Source: Dyella ginsengisoli LA-4 (GTDB lineage: Bacteria; Pseudomonadota; Gammaproteobacteria; Xanthomonadales; Rhodanobacteraceae). Taken from it: a stretch of DNA of 64,000 nucleotides. The notes under the pieces were generated by a model. It was given only the letters and a program-made list of their open reading frames with translations, was not told the DNA's origin and searched no databases. How positions within the stretch are numbered: position 1 is the stretch's first letter; every line of letters starts with the position of its first letter. Below are positions 53,062 through 62,502 of the stretch, piece after piece. Location of the stretch: the NCBI RefSeq assembly GCF_000334915.1, contig NZ_AMSF01000055.1:62001-126000 (forward strand), in the 5' to 3' direction. The translations under genes were made by a program, and so were the position numbers.

Positions 53062-53667
53062 GTGTCCGGCTTCGTGGTCGCACTCACCGGGGGCGTCGCT
53101 GCGGGCAAGAGCGCCGTGGAAGACCGCTTCCGCGCCCTCGGCGTCGGCGTGCACGACGCCGACCGCGCGGCACGCGAGGTGATCGAGCCGGAGACACCTG
53201 GCCTGGCCGCCATCGTGGAGGCTTTCGGCGGTGAGGTGCTGGGCGCCGACGGACGCCTCGACCGCCCATCCATGCGACGTCGCATTTTCGCCGACCGCGA
53301 TGCCCGCCATACGCTCGAGGCGATCATCCACCCACGCGTTCGCCAGTGGCTGCGCGACCGCGCCGACGATGATCCGGGGCCTTACTGCATCCTGGCCATC
53401 CCCCTGCTGGTGGAAAACCTGGCGCATTACCGCTGGGTCGATCGCGTGCTGGTGGTCGACGTGGATCCGCAGGAACAGGTGCGCCGGCTGATGCGGCGCG
53501 ACGCCGTGGACGAGGCACTGGCCCGGCGCATGCTGGCCAGCCAGGCATCGCGCGAACAACGACTGGCCATCGCCGACGACGTGATCGACAACGGCGGCCC
53601 CGAAGACGCCCTGGACGAGCAGGTGCGCGCCCTGCATGCGCGCTATCTCGCGCTTGCCCGCGCCTGA
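53062..53667 (+). CDS. coaE: Dephospho-CoA kinase
   Basis: A 201-residue P-loop kinase catalysing the last step of coenzyme A synthesis. Walker A is GGVAAGKS (residues 10-17), then HDADRAAREV and IPLLVE(N). The start is GTG at 53062, with TGAGG five bases upstream just after the pilD stop. The pilD-coaE pairing is conserved in many gammaproteobacteria. Confidence 0.95.
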   Translation: MSGFVVALTGGVAAGKSAVEDRFRALGVGVHDADRAAREVIEPETPGLAAIVEAFGGEVLGADGRLDRPSMRRRIFADRDARHTLEAIIHPRVRQWLRDRADDDPGPYCILAIPLLVENLAHYRWVDRVLVVDVDPQEQVRRLMRRDAVDEALARRMLASQASREQRLAIADDVIDNGGPEDALDEQVRALHARYLALARA

Positions 53668-53671
53668 GAAG

Positions 53672-54070
53672 TCAGCTCCCGAGCAGGGTCCGGAGAATCG
53701 CCTGGTCGGCTGGCGCCAGTTGCGTGGGGGTGAGCGCCTCGGGTCGATGCCATTGCAGGCCCTGCCCCTCCAGCGGGCAGGGAGTGCCGTCCCAGGCGGT
53801 CACGACCCAGGTGTCCAGCAACAGGTGAAACGCGTCGTACCGCCAGGGCAGCACCAGCAGCGGATACGCCTCGCGCACCTCGATGCCCAGCTCCTCGCGC
53901 AGCTCGCGCACGAGTCCGGCGAACGGAATCTCGTCCGGCTCGAGCTTGCCACCGGGAAACTCCCATAGCCCGGCCAGATGCTTGCCGGGCGGGCGCTCGG
54001 TGACCAGCACCGCACCATCATGCCGGCGCAGCACGCCGGCCATGACATGCAGCGGTCCGGGCAGGGCCAT
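53672..54070 (-). CDS. mutT: MutT-type Nudix hydrolase (8-oxo-dGTP diphosphatase)
   Basis: A 132-residue Nudix protein with the complete box GGKLEPDEIPFAGLVREL-REELGIE (G-x5-E-x7-REUxEExGU). It removes 8-oxo-dGTP from the nucleotide pool. The WEFPGGK lead-in and short length match MutT. Convergent with coaE (four bases apart) and overlapping the folA stop by one base (TGATG). Confidence 0.92.
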   Translation of the reverse strand: MALPGPLHVMAGVLRRHDGAVLVTERPPGKHLAGLWEFPGGKLEPDEIPFAGLVRELREELGIEVREAYPLLVLPWRYDAFHLLLDTWVVTAWDGTPCPLEGQGLQWHRPEALTPTQLAPADQAILRTLLGS

Positions 54071-54558
54071 CAGGCGTTGCGGATGTACTCGACCATGTCG
54101 AAGTCGTACGCGTGGTCAGCGTCCGCCTTGTGGTGGGTCCGCGAAACCTCGGTCCACTCGCTGAAATGGACGCCCGGGAAAAAGGTGTCAGCGCCATCCA
54201 CTGCAGCGTTCACCCAGGTCAGGTACAGGCGCTGGGCTACCGGAAGCGCCTCGGCATAGACCTGGCCACCGCCGATCACCATCAGGCCCGTGCCGTCGGC
54301 ACGCGCACGCGCCTCCTCGATCGAGCGCACCGTGACCTGCCCCGGAAACGGCGCCTCGTGGCGCTTGCTGAGCACCAGATTGGTGCGGCCCGGCAACGCC
54401 TTGCCGATCGCCAGCGCGGTGTTGTAGCCCATCAGCACGTACTTGCCGAGGGTGAGCTCCTTGAACCAGCGCAGGTCGTCCGGCAAGTGCCAGGGCAACT
54501 GGCCCTTGCGGCCGATGGCGAAGTTCTCGTCGAGGGCGGCGATCAGCGAAACGGCCAT
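54070..54558 (-). CDS. folA: Dihydrofolate reductase
   Basis: A 162-residue DHFR reducing dihydrofolate to tetrahydrofolate with NADPH. Motifs: SLIAALDENFAIGRKGQLPWHLPDDLRWFK in its two halves (active-site acid D27-equivalent in LPDDL), and VIGGGQVYAEALP. It follows thyA, whose reaction generates its substrate, in the order thyA-folA-mutT on the same strand with 136 bp between thyA and folA that hold nothing I recognise. Confidence 0.96.
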   Translation of the reverse strand: MAVSLIAALDENFAIGRKGQLPWHLPDDLRWFKELTLGKYVLMGYNTALAIGKALPGRTNLVLSKRHEAPFPGQVTVRSIEEARARADGTGLMVIGGGQVYAEALPVAQRLYLTWVNAAVDGADTFFPGVHFSEWTEVSRTHHKADADHAYDFDMVEYIRNA

Positions 54559-54694
54559 GACAATCCTTGCTGCGAAAGTGGCAACGCAGTGCGCCCGGGG
54601 CGCACCGTTAACCGGCGGATTCTACCGCGCATCGACGGGCACGGCACCCTTGACGGCCGGGTACGGGGTCCCGCAGGCGGTCATGCGGGGTCGA

Positions 54695-55489
54695 TCAGAC
54701 GGCCACGGGGGCCTTGATCGCCGGATGCGACTGGTAACCCTCGATGGCCACGTCCTCGTAGCGGAAGTCGAAGATCGAGCGTACCCCGGGGTTCAGCCGC
54801 AGCGTCGGCGGCGGCAGCGGCTCGCGTGTGAGCTGCAGCCTCGCCTGCTCCAAATGGTTGTTGTACAGGTGCGCGTCGCCCAGCGTGTGGACGAAATCCC
54901 CGACCTCGAGGCCGCAGACCTGCGCCACCATGTGGGTCAACAGGGCGTAGCTGGCGATGTTGAACGGCACGCCGAGGAAGATGTCGCCCGAGCGCTGGTA
55001 CAGCTGGCAGCTCAGCCGCCCGTCCGCGACGTAGAACTGGAACAGCGTGTGGCAGGGCATCAGCGCCATTTTCGGCAGCTCGCCCACGTTCCATGCGCTG
55101 ACGATCAGCCGGCGCGAATCGGGATTGCGGCGGATCTCGTCCACCACCCAGCGGATCTGGTCCACCGCGCCACCATCGGCCGTGGGCCAGCTGCGCCACT
55201 GCGCGCCGTAGACCGGCCCGAGATCGCCGTGGGCATCGGCCCACTCGTCCCAGATGCTGACCCCGTTCTCCTTGAGGTAGGCGATGTTGGTTTCGCCGCG
55301 CAGGAACCAGATCAGCTCGTGGACGATCGAGCGCAGGTGCAGCTTCTTGGTGGTGACCAGCGGGAAGCCCCGCGCCAAGTCGAAACGCATCTGCCAGCCG
55401 AACACGCTGCGCGTGCCGGTGCCGGTGCGGTCGGATTTTTCGGTGCCGTGTTCCAGCACATGGCGAAGCAGGTCGAGGTAGGCGCGCAT
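54695..55489 (-). CDS. thyA: Thymidylate synthase
   Basis: A 264-residue ThyA, the same length as the E. coli enzyme. It makes dTMP from dUMP using methylenetetrahydrofolate. The nucleophile lies in [31 protein letters not shown] is the dUMP-binding block and APVAV the conserved C-terminus that closes the active site. Divergent from the GYF_2/AIM24 gene. Confidence 0.97.
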   Translation of the reverse strand: MRAYLDLLRHVLEHGTEKSDRTGTGTRSVFGWQMRFDLARGFPLVTTKKLHLRSIVHELIWFLRGETNIAYLKENGVSIWDEWADAHGDLGPVYGAQWRSWPTADGGAVDQIRWVVDEIRRNPDSRRLIVSAWNVGELPKMALMPCHTLFQFYVADGRLSCQLYQRSGDIFLGVPFNIASYALLTHMVAQVCGLEVGDFVHTLGDAHLYNNHLEQARLQLTREPLPPPTLRLNPGVRSIFDFRYEDVAIEGYQSHPAIKAPVAV

Positions 55490-55598
55490 CCGCCAAGATT
55501 ACCAGCCGCCGCCCGTCGACCGGGAGGCATGACAAGGGTCACTCCCCGGCACCGGCGCACGCGCCTAGACTCGGACTTTTCCCAGGGAGGCAACGCAG

Positions 55599-56615
55599 AT
55601 GGCCCAGTGGTACTTCAGCTACGGCAAGGACGCCGAACGGATCGGCCCGCTCGACGACATGGCGGCCCGCGAGCAGGCGCGGCGCCAGCCCGACGGCTAC
55701 TGCTGGCGCGAGGGGTTCACCGAGTGGAAGCCGGTCCGCGCGGTCGGCGAGCTGGCCTCCGGCCTGGGAACGACGTCGATGCCACCACCGGCGCCGCCGC
55801 TGCAGGGAGCCGGCGCCGACGAGATCGACTACCGCATCGTCGGCACCGACATGCAGTTCGTCGAGATCGAGCTGGACCCGGGCGAGAGCGCCGTGGCCGA
55901 GGCCGGCGCCCTCATGTACAAGGAATCCGACATCCAGATGGATACGGTCTTCGGCGACGGCTCGGCCGCCAGCCAGGGCGGCGGCCTGATGGACAAGCTG
56001 CTGTCGGCCGGCAAGCGCGTGATCACCGGCGAAAGCCTGTTCACCACCGTATTCACCCATGCCGGCAGCGGCAAGGCCAAGGTGGCGTTCGCCGCGCCCT
56101 ACCCCGGCACGGTGATGGCGATGAAGCTGTCCGAGCACAACGGCCGGCTGATCTGCCAGAAGGACTCGTTCCTGGCCGGCGCGCGGGGCGTGCAGCTGGG
56201 CATCTTCTTCCAGCGCAAGATCCTCACCGGCCTGTTCGGCGGCGAGGGCTTCATCATGCAGAAGCTCGAAGGCGACGGCTGGGTGTTCGTGCATGCCGGC
56301 GGCACCGTGGTGCAGCGCGAGCTCAAGGCCGGCGAGCGGCTGGATGTGGACACCGGCTGCGTGGTCGCCTTCCACGATACGGTGAGCATGGACGTGAAGC
56401 CCGTCGGCGGCATCAAGAGCATGTTCTTCGGCGGCGAGGGCATGTTCCTGGCAACCCTGACCGGGCCCGGCACGGTGTGGCTGCAGTCGCTGCCGTTCTC
56501 GCGCATGGCCGGACGCATGCTGGCGGCGGCGCCGCAGGGCGGCGGACAGCGGCGCGGCGAGGGTTCGATCCTCGGCGGACTGGGCGACATCCTCGGCGGC
56601 GACCGCAACTTCTGA
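55599..56615 (+). CDS. TIGR00266/AIM24 family protein with N-terminal GYF_2 domain
   Basis: A 338-residue protein. Residues 2-50 (WYFSYGKDAERIGPLDDMAAREQ, WREGFTEWKPV) are a GYF_2 domain, often a bacterial protein-protein interaction module. From about residue 80 the AIM24/TIGR00266 beta-rich domain begins (VGTDMQFVEIELDPGESAVAEAGALMYKE in parts; GLFGGEGFIMQKLEGDGWVFVHAGG). The C-terminal tail is glycine and arginine rich. Function unknown; no signal or membrane segment. Start set by AGGGAGG eight bases upstream. Confidence 0.88.
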   Translation: MAQWYFSYGKDAERIGPLDDMAAREQARRQPDGYCWREGFTEWKPVRAVGELASGLGTTSMPPPAPPLQGAGADEIDYRIVGTDMQFVEIELDPGESAVAEAGALMYKESDIQMDTVFGDGSAASQGGGLMDKLLSAGKRVITGESLFTTVFTHAGSGKAKVAFAAPYPGTVMAMKLSEHNGRLICQKDSFLAGARGVQLGIFFQRKILTGLFGGEGFIMQKLEGDGWVFVHAGGTVVQRELKAGERLDVDTGCVVAFHDTVSMDVKPVGGIKSMFFGGEGMFLATLTGPGTVWLQSLPFSRMAGRMLAAAPQGGGQRRGEGSILGGLGDILGGDRNF

Positions 56616-56640
56616 GGTCCCGCAAGGCGCTCGTCACACG

Positions 56641-56726
56641 GTAGGAGCCCGCTCGCGGGCGATGCCTTTCCTGCCCGCTTCGATGCGGATCAGGAGCAGG
56701 AGCATCGCCCGCGAGCGGGCTCCTAC
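56641..56726. repeat. REP pair (BIME), GTAGGAGC family, third copy
   Basis: Same inverted REP pair as at 16.9-17.2 kb: GTAGGAGCCCGCTCGCGGGC at the left, inverse ending CGGGCTCCTAC at the right, spacer with GATGCGGATCAGGAGCAGG. The right REP supplies the TAG stop of lgt (read on the minus strand). Confidence 0.92.
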
Positions 56727-57601
56727 CCGGCCGCCAGCGGCAGCACCGGGGCGCGCCGCGACATCGCGAGCAGCACCAGCCCCACGACGATCAGCGGGAT
56801 CGACTGCACCTGGCCCATGGTCAGCCAACCCCAGGCCAGGTAGCCCAGCTGCGGATCCGGCACGCGCACGAACTCCACCGCGAAGCGGAAGCAGCCATAC
56901 AGCAGCGCGAACAGGCCGGAGACGAGATAGCGCGGCCGCGGCTTGAGCGACACCAGCCAAAGCACCGCGAACATCAACACGCCTTCCAGCGCCAGCTCGT
57001 ACAGCTGCGAGGGGTGACGTGGCAGGCCGCCGAACTGCTGCAGGCGCTCGGTCAACGAGGGGTTGCCGGCCGCCAGTTGCAGATCCTCTTCGCGTGAACC
57101 GGGGAAAATCATCGCCCACGGCACGTCGCCGGGCTTGCCCCACAACTCGCCGTTGATGAAGTTGCCCAGCCGCCCCAGCCCCAGACCCAGAGGCACCATC
57201 GGCGCCACGAAATCGATCGTGTCGAACGGATGCAGCCGGTGCCGGCGCGACCACCACCAGCCCGCCAGCACCACACCGAGCAGGCCGCCGTGAAAGCTCA
57301 TGCCTCCGTCCCACACCTTGAACAGGGCCAGCGGGTCGCGCCAGATCCAGCCGGGGCCGCCGGCGTAGTAGAACAGCATGTACCAGACGCGGCCGCCGAC
57401 GATCACGCCCATCATGCCGTAGAACATCAGGTCGCCCAGCGCGTCGCGGCTCACCGGCAACCGGCCCCTGCGCCGACGGTACTCGGCCAGCGTCGCGACC
57501 AGCAGAAAGCCTAACAGGTACATCAGTCCGTACCAGTGCACCTGCAATGGCCCGAGGCTGAAGGCCACGGGATCGAACTGGACGACAAAGGGCTGGGTCA
57601 T
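56723..57601 (-). CDS. lgt: Phosphatidylglycerol-prolipoprotein diacylglyceryl transferase
   Basis: A 292-residue Lgt with seven membrane helices. It adds diacylglycerol to the lipobox cysteine, the first step of lipoprotein maturation. Conserved: [20 protein letters not shown] (essential His), [13 protein letters not shown] (signature), [13 protein letters not shown]. The C-terminus ([12 protein letters not shown]) is read into the REP, whose CTAC gives the TAG stop. It is separated from thyA, its common neighbour, by the AIM24-family gene. Confidence 0.96.
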   Translation of the reverse strand: MTQPFVVQFDPVAFSLGPLQVHWYGLMYLLGFLLVATLAEYRRRRGRLPVSRDALGDLMFYGMMGVIVGGRVWYMLFYYAGGPGWIWRDPLALFKVWDGGMSFHGGLLGVVLAGWWWSRRHRLHPFDTIDFVAPMVPLGLGLGRLGNFINGELWGKPGDVPWAMIFPGSREEDLQLAAGNPSLTERLQQFGGLPRHPSQLYELALEGVLMFAVLWLVSLKPRPRYLVSGLFALLYGCFRFAVEFVRVPDPQLGYLAWGWLTMGQVQSIPLIVVGLVLLAMSRRAPVLPLAAG

Positions 57602-57729
57602 GGCGAGCCGACGGCAAAAAGGGCAAGTCTAGCCGTCGGCCCGCCGTTCCGGAAAACCGAAGGGGTGCCGCGGCGGATGGATATACTGCCCATTCAGGGA
57701 AACAGGGGACCCGGTCGAGTTGCCGGGAC

Positions 57730-57758
57730 ACCGGGCGCGAGGCTCCTCCGCGCCCGGT
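57730..57758. other. Leader hairpin upstream of the second S9 peptidase gene
   Basis: A 10-bp stem ACCGGGCGCG / CGCGCCCGGT with a nine-base loop, 31 bp before the start codon at 57790. No T-tract follows. It could be a 5' stabilising element or a weak attenuator; nothing else stands out in this 188-bp gap. Confidence 0.35.
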
Positions 57759-57789
57759 CGCGCATGGAGGAGCATCCAGGGGGATACAC

Positions 57790-59745
57790 ATGCAGAAGCA
57801 TCTTGGGATGGCGCTGTTGGGCGCAGTGCTGGGTTGCGTGACGGTGGCCGCCGGCGCCACCGATCTGATTCCAGTCGAGTCGTTCGCCAGGCATCCCGCG
57901 ATATCGACGCCACGCCTGTCGCCGGACGGCCAGTACCTCGCGGTACGCATGGATGGCGACGATGGCGCGCACGCGCTGGTGGTTTTCCAGGTTGCCGACA
58001 TGAGCCATCCGGCCAGCATGCTGCGGATGCCCAAGTACGAGGTGCCAGCCAATTTCGTCTGGGTAAGCCCGACCCGGCTGATCATCGAGAAGGGCCGCGA
58101 GTACGGCTCGATCGAGCAGCCCAGGCTGACCGGCGAGATCCTCGCTACCGACTTCGACGGCAAGAACCAGGATTACCTGTTCGGCATCGATGCCATGAAG
58201 TACGGGAGGCGCGCATCCACCCGCGGCACCGACCGCGGCTGGGGCTTCTTCGACGGCAAACCGGACCACGCCAACGGCCATTTCTACATGGCCGCCGAAG
58301 GCTGGGACAGTAACCACCAGAGCTCGCTGTACGACGTGGATGCCGAGCGCAACACGCGACACCTGATCGGTGACATCGGCGTGTCGGGCATGAGCTTCAT
58401 GGTCGGCAAGGATGGCCAGGCACATTACGCCTTCGGCACCAACATCGACTTCGACTACGTCGTCTACCACCGGGTGGGCTCGAGCTGGTCGCCGATGACG
58501 CCGTCCCAGGTCGGCGTCCGGTTCAACCCGCTGGAAAGCACGCCCGACGGCCAGCACGTGTATGCGACCTACAGCGCTGACGGCGGCCCCAGTTCGCTCG
58601 TATCGATGGCCGAGGACGGCAGCGACCGCCAGGTGATCGCCCGCGCGGACTTCGGCAGCGTGGGCGTGATCGAATGGACGGCGAAGCCGGAACAGCCCTT
58701 CGCGACGACGCTGGCTACCGGTGTGCCGACGCCCCGCTACGTCGATCCGAACGCGCCGATGGCCAAGCTGCACCGGGCGCTGAGCCTGAAGTTCCCGGGC
58801 AGCTACGTGCACTTCGTCAACTTCAGCGACGACGGCAGCGAGCTGCTGTTCGGCGTCAGCAGCGACCGCACGCCAGGCACCTACTTCCTCATCAATACCC
58901 GTACCTACAAGGTGCAGAAGCTGTTCGACGTGGAGCCATGGATCAATCCGGCGCAGATGGCCGAACGGCGGCCGGTGACCTTCATCGCCCGCGACGGCAC
59001 GCCGATCGAGGCGATCCTGACGCTGCCCAGAGGCGCCGGCGAAAAGAACCTGCCGATGGTGCTGCTGCCGCATGGCGGCCCGATCGGCATCGAGGACGAC
59101 TGGTTCTACGACAGCGACGCGCAGTTCCTCGCCAACCGCGGCTATCTGGTACTGCAGATCAATTTCCGCGGTTCGGGCGGACGCGGCGTGGACTTCCAGC
59201 AGGCCGGCTACCAGCAGTGGGGCACCGGCATCGTGCAGGACCTGATCGACGGGACCAGGTGGACCATCGCCCAAGGCTACGCCGATCCCAAGCGGATCTG
59301 CGTCTATGGCGCCAGCTACGGCGGCTATGCCGCGATGATGGCGCCGATCCGCGCCCCCGGCCTGTTCAAGTGCGCCGTCGGCTACGCCGGCATCTACGAC
59401 ATGGCCATGCGCTACAAGAAGGGCGACACTCGCGAGAGCGAGCTGGGGCGCAACGCCTTGCGCGCCGAAATGGGCGACGACACCGCCACGCTTGACGCCA
59501 ATTCGCCGGACAAGCTCGCCGACAAGATCGACGTCCCCGTGCTGCTGATCCACGGCGAAGACGACCAGCGCGCGCCCTTCGCCCAGTTCAAGGCCATGAC
59601 CGCCGCGCTCGATGCGGCACACAAGCCTTACCAGACCCTGGTCAAGCCGGGAGAAGGACACGGCTTCTACGACGAGAAGAACAACATCGACCTGCTGAAC
59701 ACACTGCAGGCCTTCCTCGAGAAGCACATCGGCAAGGGCGGCTGA
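57790..59745 (+). CDS. Secreted S9 family prolyl oligopeptidase-like peptidase (second)
   Basis: A 651-residue precursor with signal peptide MQKHLGMALLGAVLGCVTVAAGA. The beta-propeller half (PRLSPDGQYLAVRMDGDD and similar) is followed by an alpha/beta hydrolase with nucleophile in YGASYGGYAAMM (about residue 510), acid in IHGEDDQRAPF and His in GEGHGFYDE. Dipeptidyl or acylaminoacyl peptidase, periplasmic or secreted. It differs strongly from the S9 enzyme at 27-29 kb. GGGGGATACAC precedes the start. A strong terminator follows. Confidence 0.93.
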   Translation: MQKHLGMALLGAVLGCVTVAAGATDLIPVESFARHPAISTPRLSPDGQYLAVRMDGDDGAHALVVFQVADMSHPASMLRMPKYEVPANFVWVSPTRLIIEKGREYGSIEQPRLTGEILATDFDGKNQDYLFGIDAMKYGRRASTRGTDRGWGFFDGKPDHANGHFYMAAEGWDSNHQSSLYDVDAERNTRHLIGDIGVSGMSFMVGKDGQAHYAFGTNIDFDYVVYHRVGSSWSPMTPSQVGVRFNPLESTPDGQHVYATYSADGGPSSLVSMAEDGSDRQVIARADFGSVGVIEWTAKPEQPFATTLATGVPTPRYVDPNAPMAKLHRALSLKFPGSYVHFVNFSDDGSELLFGVSSDRTPGTYFLINTRTYKVQKLFDVEPWINPAQMAERRPVTFIARDGTPIEAILTLPRGAGEKNLPMVLLPHGGPIGIEDDWFYDSDAQFLANRGYLVLQINFRGSGGRGVDFQQAGYQQWGTGIVQDLIDGTRWTIAQGYADPKRICVYGASYGGYAAMMAPIRAPGLFKCAVGYAGIYDMAMRYKKGDTRESELGRNALRAEMGDDTATLDANSPDKLADKIDVPVLLIHGEDDQRAPFAQFKAMTAALDAAHKPYQTLVKPGEGHGFYDEKNNIDLLNTLQAFLEKHIGKGG

Positions 59746-59763
59746 GCCTTGACGCCCGAAAGG

Positions 59764-59794
59764 AAAGAGGCCGCCCCTGGGCGGCCTCTTTCTT
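59764..59794. terminator. Bidirectional terminator between the S9 peptidase and TPM-domain genes
   Basis: AAAGAGGCCGCC / GGCGGCCTCTTT, a 12-bp perfect stem with A-rich and T-rich ends, so it can stop transcription from both sides of this convergent junction. Confidence 0.9.
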
Positions 59795-60297
59795 CAGAGC
59801 AGCACGGGACGATCCGGCAGCTCGTCCGGGTTGTCCCGGCCGTCGCTGGGGAAACTTGCCACGGCCAACGCATGGATCGCGGTGATTCCTTCCAGGCTGC
59901 CTTCGCGCCAGTGCCCGGCGGCGAACGCCGCGCGCATTCCGGCGCAGACACGCTCCCATGCCCCCCGCTCCACCCGTTCGACCAGACCGCGATCAGCGAC
60001 GATCTCGATCCGGCGCTCCGCCAGCAGCACGTAGATCAACACACCGGTATTGAGCTCGGTATCCCACACACCCAACTGGGAGAACACCTGCTGCGCCCGC
60101 TGGCGTGCGGTCACTCCCGCCCAGACTGCCGATGGCGACAGGCGCGACTCCACTGCGAAACGCAGCTCGCCGCAATGGTGGCGCTCGCCGTCGTGGATCG
60201 CCGTGGCCATCTCGTCCAGCAGCGTGGAAGGAAAGCAGCGTCGCAGCTGGAACCAGGCGCCGAACAGGTTGCGTGACAGTCGCTCGATCCGTCCCAT
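59794..60297 (-). CDS. Small TPM domain-containing protein
   Basis: A 167-residue protein with a TPM (DUF477) domain variant: STLLDEMATAIHDGERHHCGELRF, VWDTELNTGVLIYVLLAERRIEIVADRGL, and WERVCAGMRAAFAAGHWREGSLEGI. No clear signal peptide, in contrast to the larger TPM protein whose stop overlaps its start by one base (TGATG). It commonly follows lemA and the ygcG-like gene; the role in the set is unknown. Confidence 0.86.
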   Translation of the reverse strand: MGRIERLSRNLFGAWFQLRRCFPSTLLDEMATAIHDGERHHCGELRFAVESRLSPSAVWAGVTARQRAQQVFSQLGVWDTELNTGVLIYVLLAERRIEIVADRGLVERVERGAWERVCAGMRAAFAAGHWREGSLEGITAIHALAVASFPSDGRDNPDELPDRPVLL

Positions 60298-61199
60298 CAC
60301 CAGCTCCCCGAAGAACCGCCGCCGCCGAAGCTGCCGCCGCCACCGCTGAAGCCGCCGCCACCGAAGCCACCGCCGCTGCCGCCGCCGAATCCGCCCCCTC
60401 CAAACCCGCCGCCGCCCCAGCCGCCGCCGCCGAATCCGCCCCAGCCGCCCCAGCCACCGCCACCGATGGAACGCCCGCCACCGCCAGGCATCAGCATCAC
60501 GATGCCGCCGATGACGGCACCGAGCACTCCCACACCCACCGTCGCGGCGAGCAGCCACAGCAGGCCGCCGGTCAGCGCCGCGCCCAGCGGCGTGCGCACG
60601 ATCACGTGGGCCCGGCCGAACAGGCGGCGCAGGAACAACGCCACGAACAGGCCGATCAGCATCGCATGCCCGATATCCAGACCGCCCCGCGATCGGCTTG
60701 ACTCCTTGGGCGCCGGCAGGGGCTCCCCGTCGATCAGCTTGGTCAGCGCGTCGACGCCGGCATCCAGCCCGCCGTAGAAATCGCCCTGCTTGAAGCGCGA
60801 CTCGATGTACTCACGGCGGATCCTCGCGGTGGCCGCGTCCGGCACCGCACCCTCCAGCCCGTAACCGACCTCGATGCGGTCCTTGCGGTCGTTCTTGGCC
60901 ACCAGCAGCAGGATGCCGTCGTCGGTGCCCTTGCGGCCGATCCTGTTGGCCTCGGCCACCGCCAGTGAGTAGCTCTCGATGTCCTGGCCGTCCAGCGAGG
61001 GCACCATCAGCACCACCAGCTGGGCGCCCTTGCGCTGCTCCAGCGCCACCAGCTTGGCGTCCAGCGCGTCGACCTGCTGCGGCGTGAGCGTGCCGGTGAG
61101 ATCGGTGACGTGGCGCGTAAGGTGCGGCACGTCCGCTGCACGCAGCGGCGTGACGCACGCCAGCGCGAGCAGCAGGAGCAGGTGCGTCAGGCGACGCAT
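60297..61199 (-). CDS. YgcG-like TPM domain membrane protein with glycine-rich tail
   Basis: A 300-residue precursor: signal peptide (LTHLLLLLALACVTPLRA), TPM domain (LTRHVTDLTGTLTPQQVDALDAKL, LLLVAKNDRKDRIEVGYGLEGAVPDA), two membrane helices near residues 180-235, and a C-terminal tail of about 60 residues almost entirely G, S, F and W. This is the YgcG architecture. It is thought to act at the envelope with LemA. It sits between lemA (four bases upstream) and a small TPM gene (one-base overlap). Confidence 0.92.
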   Translation of the reverse strand: MRRLTHLLLLLALACVTPLRAADVPHLTRHVTDLTGTLTPQQVDALDAKLVALEQRKGAQLVVLMVPSLDGQDIESYSLAVAEANRIGRKGTDDGILLLVAKNDRKDRIEVGYGLEGAVPDAATARIRREYIESRFKQGDFYGGLDAGVDALTKLIDGEPLPAPKESSRSRGGLDIGHAMLIGLFVALFLRRLFGRAHVIVRTPLGAALTGGLLWLLAATVGVGVLGAVIGGIVMLMPGGGGRSIGGGGWGGWGGFGGGGWGGGGFGGGGFGGGSGGGFGGGGFSGGGGSFGGGGSSGSW

Positions 61200-61203
61200 C
61201 GGA

Positions 61204-61824
61204 TCAATGCGCCGAGGCGGGTGCGGCCGGCGCGGCGGAGCCGAAGTCGACCTTCGGTGCGGTGGAGATGGCCTGCTCGTTCTCCACGCTGAAGTTGGGC
61301 TTGACCTGGTAGCCGAACATCTTCGCCGTGAGGTTGTTGGGGAAGGTGCGGATCAGCGTGTTGTACGCCTGCACCGCCTGCACGTAGCGGTTGCGCGCCA
61401 CGGTCACCCGGTTCTCGGTGCCCTCCAGCTGGGCCTGCAGGTTCTGGAACAGGCCGTCGGCCTTCAGCTGCGGGTAGTTCTCGCTGACCACCATCAGCCG
61501 CGACAGCGCGCTGGACAGCTCGCCCTGCGCCGCCTGGAACTGCTTGAGCTTCGCCGCATCGTTGACGGTGTCGGCGTCGACCTTGATCGAGCCGACCTTG
61601 GCGCGCGCCTCGGTCACCTCGACGAACACCTTCTCCTCGTGCTGGGCGTAGCCCTTCACGGTGGCGACCAGGTTGGGCACCAGGTCGGCGCGTCGCTGGT
61701 ACTGGTTGATGACCTCGGACCACGAGGCCTTCACCGCCTCGTCCTGGCGCTGGATGGCGTTGTAGCCGCAGCCGGACAGCCCGGCCACCAGAAGCAGGAT
61801 CAGGCAGGTTCGCAGCAGTTTCAT
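61204..61824 (-). CDS. LemA family lipoprotein-like protein
   Basis: A 206-residue LemA protein. The N-terminus MKLLRTCLILLLVAGLSGC ends in an LSGC lipobox, so it is probably a lipoprotein. The core NAIQRQDEAVKASWSEVINQYQRRADLVPNLV is the LemA signature, followed by long helices. Start with GGGAG seven bases upstream. First gene of lemA-TPM-TPM. Function in bacteria is poorly defined. Confidence 0.93.
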   Translation of the reverse strand: MKLLRTCLILLLVAGLSGCGYNAIQRQDEAVKASWSEVINQYQRRADLVPNLVATVKGYAQHEEKVFVEVTEARAKVGSIKVDADTVNDAAKLKQFQAAQGELSSALSRLMVVSENYPQLKADGLFQNLQAQLEGTENRVTVARNRYVQAVQAYNTLIRTFPNNLTAKMFGYQVKPNFSVENEQAISTAPKVDFGSAAPAAPASAH

Positions 61825-61904
61825 CGCTTCACTCCCGTGAATGGAGACGGCGGGGCAATCCCCGATCCCCACCAGCATACGACGCCCGCGCCGATGCCGC
61901 CCGC

Positions 61905-62279
61905 TCAGAGCCAGCGCGGCCCCAGGATCAGCCCCCAGCACAGCACGGTGAGCAGCAGCAGCAGGAACACGGCGGCCGAGCCCATGTCCTTGGCGCGCCC
62001 GGCCAGTTCGTGGAAGTCGGGACTGACCTTGTCCACCACCGCCTCGATCGCCGAATTGAGCAGCTCGGCGGAGAGCACCAGCACCGCCGGCAGCACCAGC
62101 GCGATCTTCTCCAGCGGCCCGTGACCCAGCCACAGGCCCAGCGGCACCAGCACCACCGCCAGCATGGCCTCGAGCCGGAACGACGCCTCGTGCCGCCAGC
62201 CCGCCTGCAGCCCCTTCATCGACCAGCGGAACGCGTTCCAGAGCTGGCGCGGGTTGCCGCGAAATCCACTGCCGGGCAT
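61905..62279 (-). CDS. dgkA: Diacylglycerol kinase
   Basis: A 124-residue integral membrane kinase with three helices that recycles diacylglycerol to phosphatidic acid. RWSMKGLQAGWRHEASFRLE and the signature ELLNSAIEAVVDKV with AKDMGSAAV are diagnostic. The length matches E. coli DgkA (122). Divergent from the POT transporter gene across about 220 bp with no other feature I can support. Confidence 0.95.
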   Translation of the reverse strand: MPGSGFRGNPRQLWNAFRWSMKGLQAGWRHEASFRLEAMLAVVLVPLGLWLGHGPLEKIALVLPAVLVLSAELLNSAIEAVVDKVSPDFHELAGRAKDMGSAAVFLLLLLTVLCWGLILGPRWL

Positions 62280-62502
62280 CGGTTTCTTTCTCCAGGATCA
62301 ATCTGAAGCCCCCGCCGCAGGGGCGGGATGCGAGTGGGCCGCATCATGCCACACGTTCCTGCGGATGCCCTTTGCCCTTTTGCGGTGCAACTACAAGGCC
62401 GGGCCGAATCGGGTACCCTTCCGAGGCTGTGCCCTGCCCGGGGCCACACTCGAGAGGTGCTGCCACGTGCGGTGCCAAGGCATGAACCCGCACGGAAAAG
62501 GT

